Positions 59,503 to 64,000 of a DNA stretch of 64,000 nt are shown piece by piece. The translations under genes and the position numbers were made by a program. Position 1 is the first letter of the stretch. Each line of letters begins with the position of its first letter. Location: NCBI GenBank assembly GCA_050289485.1, contig JBNKFV010000023.1, forward strand, positions 7,245 through 71,244, in the 5' to 3' direction. Under the pieces are notes generated by a model. The model was not told where the DNA came from. It saw only the letters and a list, made by a program, of their open reading frames with translations, and ran no database searches. This DNA comes from JBNKFV01 sp050289485. GTDB taxonomy: Bacteria; Pseudomonadota; Gammaproteobacteria; Pseudomonadales; Cellvibrionaceae.

Positions 59503-60024
59503 TTAGAATTGAATGGACAGACCATCTTCGATCACCGACACCCCTTTGGGCTGTAAAAAGGTGTTATTGCCGAGCACGTTTTTAATATCAAACAACACAA
59601 TCAACGGCATGTGTTGACCAAGCTGTTGGGCGAAACTGCTGCGTAGCTGTTGTTGCAACTGTGGATCACCTTCGGTCACGTTAAACTGAGTGAGCGCCGG
59701 TTTGATTAATTGCAATTCTTGTGTCTGTGGGTTAAATCGCAGTTGTCCTGTAATAGTGCCGTTGGCTTTGGCCGAGCGCTGTTGGTCATTTACGTTAACG
59801 TTTACACCCAGGCTGATTTTCTGCTGGCTGGCCTGAAAGCCAGGGTAAGGATGGGTAAACTCAACCTGCCATTGGCCGAATGACTGCTGATGTGGAAATA
59901 CACTGTTCAGCAGCAGCTGAATTTGGGGCCTGCCCAGTTCAACGTCTAAGGCTTGCGCGGGGAATACGCTGGTGGCTAACAGAGTAATGGCTAGGCATAT
60001 GCGTTGAATAAAGGTAGTCAACAT
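59503..60024 (-). CDS. DUF1439 periplasmic protein
   Basis: A 173-residue protein with a cleavable signal peptide (AITLLATSVFPAQA) and a DUF1439 domain (LGRPQIQLLLNSVFPHQQ, ISLGVNVNVNDQQRSAKANGTITGQLRF). No cysteine follows the signal, so it is soluble and periplasmic rather than lipidated. Function is unknown. It stands alone, with the broken BLUF gene downstream. Confidence 0.87.
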   Translation of the reverse strand: MLTTFIQRICLAITLLATSVFPAQALDVELGRPQIQLLLNSVFPHQQSFGQWQVEFTHPYPGFQASQQKISLGVNVNVNDQQRSAKANGTITGQLRFNPQTQELQLIKPALTQFNVTEGDPQLQQQLRSSFAQQLGQHMPLIVLFDIKNVLGNNTFLQPKGVSVIEDGLSIQF

Positions 60025-60516
60025 AATAAAACTCGTAAAGATTGGGTTGACCCAGTATACCGGAAAAAACTGAATAGCAGTTTAACGTAATGGCTGGCTT
60101 GGTTGGCATGAGCTCTGCCGGCAAGTGCGTTAAACCCAAACCGGCAGATTCTTTAAATTTATTGCATCTTTCCTTGGCGGTAGTGAGAACATTTGCGGTG
60201 TAAGTTTTAGTGAACTGTGAATAACAGGCGGTAGTAAATATTGGTATGAAAGGCGGTGTAATGCAGCGGTTCTTCTAATGCCCTTAACGTTAGGGCGATG
60301 GGTTGTGCGCCATCGTTAGGTTATTTTTTTCGTTGTTTTTAGCTATCTGGTTTTTTAGTGTCAAGTTGTGGCTTTATCGAAGCAGTCATTTGCGTGTAGC
60401 GCGGTTTGAGTACTACATCACAAATTTTTTTTATAGCGTTGTTAACCTCTCTGACTTTTCCGGTTACGTCACACAGGGGTGCATGCGCTTCGCGCATGCT
60501 TATATATGGTTAAAAA
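60025..60516. other. non-coding gap with a small stem-loop
   Basis: No gene is supported in these 492 bases. A 6-bp stem CGATGG/CCATCG near 60296-60315 is followed by a T-rich run (60323-60331) and could be a terminator. An AT-rich, low-coding stretch follows up to the small Cys-rich gene. Confidence 0.45.
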
Positions 60517-60867
60517 ATGATAGATGTTTTCAGAAAACTGTTTGGTCGCGGAAAACCGCAGTGGGGGAAGCCGACGCCGCCGATAAAAGTGTCGCGTAAA
60601 TTCCATGCGGTAGAGATTATTCCCGGCAAGCCGTGTTGCACTTTTGCTACACAAATAGCGGGCAGTCGTATTTTATCCTATGAGGCACCTCCGCTGCCCT
60701 TGGCTGCCTGCCATAATCATCAGGAATGTAAGTGCGTGTATAAACACCACGCCGATCGCCGAATTGGCCTCCGCAGAGACGTAGACATCGGCCTGCCCGA
60801 GCGCCAGGTGATGGAAAATCGGCGCTACTCAATGGGCCGCCGGGCAGAGGATCGATTGCGCGCGTGA
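60517..60867 (+). CDS. Cys-rich small protein, paralogue A
   Basis: A 116-residue protein of unknown family, basic and cytoplasmic by sequence. It shares with paralogue B (62180) the order HAVE-(V/I), Cys, AG.RIL..EAP.LPLA, then C-X5-C-X-C-X-YKHH.DRR.G.RRD.DIGLP and a GRR..D.L tail. The Cys/His spacing suggests metal binding, and the DRR..RRD segment suggests nucleic acid or nucleotide contact. Both are inference. Confidence 0.7.
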   Translation: MIDVFRKLFGRGKPQWGKPTPPIKVSRKFHAVEIIPGKPCCTFATQIAGSRILSYEAPPLPLAACHNHQECKCVYKHHADRRIGLRRDVDIGLPERQVMENRRYSMGRRAEDRLRA

Positions 60868-60889
60868 TTGGTGTGCGTGCTCTGTACCT

Positions 60890-61267
60890 TTAGCCACTTT
60901 TTACGGCAAGAGTACACATATAAATTACCAATAGTACGAAACATCCTAAGCCTATCAGAGAGGGAATATTTTTCTTGGCTAGCTCTTGCATATTCAGACG
61001 CATGAGTTGGCGCTCATGGTTATCGATGAAATCGCCACAGCCGTAACAGTAAGCATCGGTAATCGCTACATGTGCGCTGCAATGGATACAGCGAAATCGG
61101 TCTCTGGTATTCCAGGGCGTTGCACCTATTGAATAATGTACCTTCTGCCTCATCGTGGTTAAGTCGCTAGCGGTAAATGGCGCACCGCAGTGGCGGCAAT
61201 ACGTATGTTTATGGGCAACAGCGCCGTTACAAGCTATGCAGCGGTAAATATCGTTAATAGTTTTCAT
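60890..61267 (-). CDS. double zinc-ribbon membrane protein
   Basis: A 125-residue protein starting MKTINDIYRC. Two zinc-ribbon-like modules are visible, C-X2-C...C-X2-C each (CIACNG...CRHCG and CIHCSA...CYGCG), then a single C-terminal membrane helix (IGLGCFVLLVIYMCTLAV). It overlaps the upstream membrane protein gene by 14 bases, so the two are translated together. Not recognised as a named family. Confidence 0.75.
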   Translation of the reverse strand: MKTINDIYRCIACNGAVAHKHTYCRHCGAPFTASDLTTMRQKVHYSIGATPWNTRDRFRCIHCSAHVAITDAYCYGCGDFIDNHERQLMRLNMQELAKKNIPSLIGLGCFVLLVIYMCTLAVKSG

Positions 61268-61943
61268 TGTCTTCAATCCGGCTTTTGTTTGGCTGCGCAA
61301 CAACCATGTGATAAGCAGCAGATAATGTGGCCACTTCAAATACGATTAAACATGCACTGATGGCTGAAAATATAAAGCTGTTATTAGCTAATGGTTGCAG
61401 TAATAAATTAACGAGTGCTGTAGTGAATGGGTAAATCAAAACAACGAGGAACATCAATAGCTGGTGGTTTCTCGAAGCATTCCACGCCTCTTGTAACGTC
61501 ATCGCTTTTTCTATCGCAATACTGGGTAAAGCCAGGCTTAAACGGCCGAATATCCATAGAGCTAAAAACGCAGCAAAAATAATCCCAGTCGCGTATGGGA
61601 GAGGTATTAGCGTAATTACCAGGAAGGGGGCTGCCATTAACGTGATGCCTACATACGTTAATAAGAAAATAGTTTCACGTTTTTTCCATGAAGTTATGCC
61701 CCAGTCAGGCACTGAATCAGCCCCAATTAATACGATACGGTGCGTGGTTACCGCGAACAGCGTGTAAAGGGCCAAGTCTGCAACATACATGAGAAATGTT
61801 TTCGTTGCGCTTGGTATGGCGAGAAGAAAAAGAAGCTTTAATATCAGTAATGCGAAAAACGGCAAAACCAGTACCCTAAGTAAGGTTTGACGCTCTTCTA
61901 CCAAACGGGCTAACGATAGTTGGAGTACGGTTTTAAATTTCAT
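61254..61943 (-). CDS. multi-pass membrane protein of unknown function
   Basis: A 229-residue protein with about six hydrophobic segments (about 24-42, 50-70, 92-115, 118-140, 165-185, 190-215). No conserved motif was recognised. It resembles in general layout the small membrane domains found with DUF/glycerophosphodiester-type proteins, but this is not a firm match. It forms a two-gene unit with the zinc-ribbon protein. Confidence 0.7.
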   Translation of the reverse strand: MKFKTVLQLSLARLVEERQTLLRVLVLPFFALLILKLLFLLAIPSATKTFLMYVADLALYTLFAVTTHRIVLIGADSVPDWGITSWKKRETIFLLTYVGITLMAAPFLVITLIPLPYATGIIFAAFLALWIFGRLSLALPSIAIEKAMTLQEAWNASRNHQLLMFLVVLIYPFTTALVNLLLQPLANNSFIFSAISACLIVFEVATLSAAYHMVVAQPNKSRIEDNENY

Positions 61944-62179
61944 ACTGTCCTCTCTTCCTGAGTCGTTGTATTCCTACGTCGAGACTGCTTGTACCTAGAT
62001 GGTTTGGTGAGCACTTTAAGGCTTTTTGCGACTATTCGCTATATCGGCAGCCTTTCATGCGAGCTGCTTGACCCTTTATGACATTAATCGCGCCAATGGC
62101 TATCGGTATTGCTAGACTTAACCATGATAAAACTTATAACGCGTTTGGGCTTAATAGCAGCGCAGAGAGAGGTGAGAGC

Positions 62180-62551
62180 ATGATCAGCGAGTTATTAAAA
62201 AGTTTATTTGGCAAAAACCAGCCATCCAAAAGACATCGCATAAACCCACGCAGGTCCTCCAGGCAGCCGGTAAAAAGTGAGTGTCACGCGGTAGAGGTGG
62301 TGTCGCCAGTGCAGGTGTGTGATGCCGCCGCCAAACTTGCTGGTGTGCGGATCTTGGCGGGCGAAGCCCCCGTATTGCCCCTGGCCGATTGTACGCAAGG
62401 TGACAGCTGCGCGTGCAAATACAAGCACCACCAAGACCGCCGCGAAGGCCCGCGCCGCGATGCCGATATTGGCTTACCCAATACCTACCTCGATAGCGAT
62501 AAACGCCAATCGCCAGGCCGCCGATCTGCCGACAAGTTGCATCGGCACTAA
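62180..62551 (+). CDS. Cys-rich small protein, paralogue B
   Basis: A 123-residue paralogue of the protein at 60517. The start MISELLKSLFGK follows GAGAGGTGAG and aligns with paralogue A (MIDVFRKLFGR). The conserved core is C-X-A.V...C...AG.RIL.GEAPVLPLADC, then C-A-C-K-YKHHQDRREGPRRDADIGLP. The two copies flank the zinc-ribbon/membrane pair, which is read in the opposite direction. Confidence 0.72.
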   Translation: MISELLKSLFGKNQPSKRHRINPRRSSRQPVKSECHAVEVVSPVQVCDAAAKLAGVRILAGEAPVLPLADCTQGDSCACKYKHHQDRREGPRRDADIGLPNTYLDSDKRQSPGRRSADKLHRH

Positions 62552-63055
62552 GCTGTGTGTACTGGAGAAGAATAAAGGCTGCCGCAAATAGTTGATACTT
62601 ACCGAACGATAGGTTTAATCCATTATTGTTAAGTTTTTTAAACAGAGCATTATAGCCCTATAATCCAATTACTCATTCAGTGGCTAAAAAAAGGGCTTTT
62701 TAGTATTTCGCTTACCTAACTGCGAAACTGTATATAAATCCAGTATTGCCTAAAGCCCTTAATCTGTGAGAATTTTAAAGATAGGTCTAATCAACTGGGT
62801 GCAAAAACGCGATATGGACGTTGAAATAAAGGGCTAAAAGGGAGTTTTTATACTTTTACCCTCTCTTTCGTGGATATACGTCACCCCGACGTAATTAATC
62901 ACGTCTATAACGCCGCTATTAATCTAACTTATTGAAAATGAAAAGATTTTTAAGTTTTTCGCTAGGTGAATTTGTGAAAAAGCGTCACACTGACGCAATT
63001 GAAACACGTCACCGTGACGTATACTAAGCTGTTATACGCACGAAGGATACTCTGA
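62552..63055. other. AT-rich gap before the integron-like cassette
   Basis: No gene is supported. Two nested inverted repeats occur at 62691-62760: the outer arms AAGGGCTTTTTAG and CTAAAGCCCTT, the inner arms TTTCGC and GCGAAA. Three CGTCAC palindromes follow nearer the DUF6338 gene. GTTATAC at 63031 resembles the right-hand core of an integron recombination site. Confidence 0.55.
62878..63020. repeat. three related CGTCAC palindromes
   Basis: ACGTC-ACCCC-GACGT (62878-62892), GCGTCA-CAC-TGACGC (62982-62996) and ACGTCAC-C-GTGACGT (63006-63020) share one core. All lie within 180 bp upstream of the DUF6338 start. They could be operators or parts of a folded recombination site. Confidence 0.6.
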
Positions 63056-63676
63056 ATGGATATATGGGACGAAAATAAGCTAATCATATTCATCGCTTTT
63101 GTGATTCCAGGGTTTGTCTCACTAAAAGTTTATGAATTATTGTTTCCCTCTGAGCACCGCGACTCATCGAAACAAATAGTCGATGCTATAGCTTACAGTT
63201 GCCTAAACTATGCGATCTTGCTTTGGCCCATCACGGTAATTGAAAAAAATAACCTAAATAGTACTCATCCAAATTGTTATGCGATTTTCTATTTATTTGT
63301 TTTATTTTTAGCCCCTACAATATGGGTCTTCGTTTGGAAGTGGATTCGAGAAAACGATAAATTTCAGTTTTTCGCTCCTCACCCAACACAAAAGCCATGG
63401 GACTTCGTATTTGGTAAAAGGAAAACATATTGGGTTATTGTTAATTTAAAAAGTGGTAAACGTATTGCCGGCATGTATGGAATAAACTCTTTTGCTTCTA
63501 GTGCGCCAGCGGAAGAGCAGTTATATCTTGAACAAGAATGGGTTTTAAACGAAGACGGCGGATTTGAAAGGGCAGCTGAACAATCAGCTGGGATTATCAT
63601 CCTTGCATCTGAAATTGAAACAGTAGAACTTTACTTCAGTGGAGAAGATACCGATGACAAAGAAAAGAATCGATGA
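63056..63676 (+). CDS. DUF6338 membrane protein
   Basis: A 206-residue protein of the DUF6338 family: N-terminal hydrophobic segments (LIIFIAFVIPGFVSLKVYELLFP, NYAILLWPITVI, YAIFYLFVLFLAPTIWVFVW), then a soluble domain with TYWVIVNLKSGKRIAGMYG and EQLYLEQEWVLN. Base composition is more AT-rich than in the core genes, which fits a transferred cassette. It overlaps the start of a 46-residue gene. Function is unknown; the family is often found in mobile contexts. Confidence 0.82.
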   Translation: MDIWDENKLIIFIAFVIPGFVSLKVYELLFPSEHRDSSKQIVDAIAYSCLNYAILLWPITVIEKNNLNSTHPNCYAIFYLFVLFLAPTIWVFVWKWIRENDKFQFFAPHPTQKPWDFVFGKRKTYWVIVNLKSGKRIAGMYGINSFASSAPAEEQLYLEQEWVLNEDGGFERAAEQSAGIIILASEIETVELYFSGEDTDDKEKNR

Positions 63677-63794
63677 AGGCTATGTGCCACAAAAGAAAGG
63701 ATATCAACCTGGAAAAGGCGGTGGTGTATCAGGTGGTCACCAGCCGGAGAAGGGGCAACAGACTCAGCCTTCAAATCCCCCAAAGAAAAAGTAA
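63654..63794 (+). CDS. 46-residue partner of DUF6338
   Basis: A tiny basic, Gly/Pro/Lys-rich protein (GYVPQKKGYQPGKGGGVSGG, then HQPEK and a PPKKK end) that starts inside the end of the DUF6338 gene, overlapping it by 23 bases. The repeated G-Y-x-P-x-K pattern suggests an extended, unstructured peptide. It is very short, but its overlap and its position between DUF6338 and attC support it as real. Confidence 0.72.
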   Translation: MTKKRIDEGYVPQKKGYQPGKGGGVSGGHQPEKGQQTQPSNPPKKK

Positions 63795-63800
63795 TTAAGC

Positions 63801-63870
63801 GTATAACAATGTGCTGCAACGGATAAAATCTCCCTGCGGTCGATTTTCTCGCTGAGCACGGCGTTATGTG
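63801..63870 (+). other. integron attC recombination site
   Basis: A 70-bp imperfect palindrome. The outer arms are ATAAC (63803) and GTTAT (63863). The inner arms are GTGCTGCA and TGAGCAC, with one extra unpaired G on the top strand as in true attC sites. A further stem AAAATC/GATTTT closes the central loop. The right core reads GTTATGT, with the expected cut after the G. It begins 6 bases after the 46-residue gene's stop codon. Confidence 0.82.
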
Positions 63871-63893
63871 TGCATCAGATTAGGCAGAAATTG

Positions 63894-64000
63894 ATGAAAA
63901 GGCTTTCTTTTTGGTTAGGGTTATTGAGCATTCTTTATGCTGGCCTTTATTTTCTAGGATTTCTACCCGTGAGCATTTGGCAATATGTTTTAGACTTATT
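63894..64000 (+). CDS. start of next cassette gene, cut by window end
   Basis: An open frame begins with MKRLSFWLGLLSILYAGLYF 24 bases after the attC cut point and runs to the window edge (35 codons seen). The visible part is hydrophobic, so a membrane protein is likely. A start directly after attC is typical of integron cassettes. Confidence 0.6.
   Translation, partial: MKRLSFWLGLLSILYAGLYFLGFLPVSIWQYVLDL

Noticed and set aside
60264..60325. attC-like stem (CGATGG/CCATCG with GTTAGGT)
   Set aside because: It has a GTTAGGT core and a short stem, but the left box and spacer lengths do not match an attC and no cassette gene is placed correctly. A weak terminator is more likely.
60303..60599. 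98-codon frame before the first Cys-rich gene
   Set aside because: It overlaps the start of the better-supported paralogue gene in another frame and shows no family feature.

Overview
The window comes from a gammaproteobacterium, most likely a marine one of the Cellvibrionales (Cellvibrio/Saccharophagus/Simiduia type) or a close pseudomonad-like relative. The evidence is gene order: lptM-lysA-dapF-DUF484 beside cyaY and a class I cyaA, then argH diverging from algZ/algR, hemC-hemD-hemX-hemY, a CysI-type sulfite reductase followed by DUF934, ubiD and ccoG. No rRNA, tRNA or CRISPR array was seen. The genus cannot be fixed by reading alone.

Layout. (1) 1-19.8 kb is core chromosome: a partial NhaC antiporter, the lysine/diaminopimelate genes, frataxin, adenylate cyclase, a soluble hybrid histidine kinase, argH, the AlgZ/AlgR pair, the haem operon and a run of small lipoproteins (CsgG, DUF4810, DUF799, DUF3012). 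(2) 20.0-20.7 kb is a decay zone with two broken genes. (3) 21.1-26.8 kb (+) is a four-gene cassette: AMP/thymidine phosphorylase, PRPP synthetase, a beta-CASP metallo-hydrolase and an FtsH-type protease. (4) 34.7-26.8 kb (-) is a complete N-type ATP synthase operon (atpD-C-Q-antiporter-R-B-E-F-A-G). Its c subunit carries the Na+ ligand pattern, and a CPA-type cation:proton antiporter is built into the operon. (5) 43.7-34.9 kb (-) is a nine-gene nit1C operon. It holds the seven conserved genes (MSMEG_0572-like, nitrilase, radical SAM, GNAT, AIR-synthase-like, MSMEG_0570-like, flavin monooxygenase), extended by a Pnap_2097/LnmK-like acyltransferase-decarboxylase and a methylmalonyl-CoA mutase. 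(6) 44.1-50.8 kb (+) has two MocR/GntR regulators, sulfite reductase + DUF934, and ccoG. (7) 51-59.5 kb has AsmA, an alkyltransferase-like protein, UbiD, a DUF4382 lipoprotein, a CmcJ/NvfI oxidoreductase, an LbtU-type porin and a frameshifted BLUF gene. (8) 59.5-62.6 kb has a DUF1439 protein, two paralogous Cys-rich small proteins and a membrane/zinc-ribbon pair. (9) 63.0-64.0 kb looks like integron gene cassettes: a DUF6338 + 46-residue protein cassette closed by a well-formed attC, then the start of another cassette.

How it fits together. Perfect or near-perfect FNR/Anr boxes (TTGAT-N4-ATCAA) lie upstream of the AMP-phosphorylase/FtsH cassette (20997), the N-ATPase operon (34756) and in the nit1C/MocR intergenic region (43914). 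The simplest reading is that 21-44 kb is one oxygen-limitation island: nucleotide and RNA turnover, protease, Na+ pumping and the nit1C pathway under a common regulator. A second inferred regulatory link is a direct repeat (TCTGTACC-like half-sites exactly 30 bp apart) before both the sulfite reductase and ccoG, just downstream of a MocR regulator.
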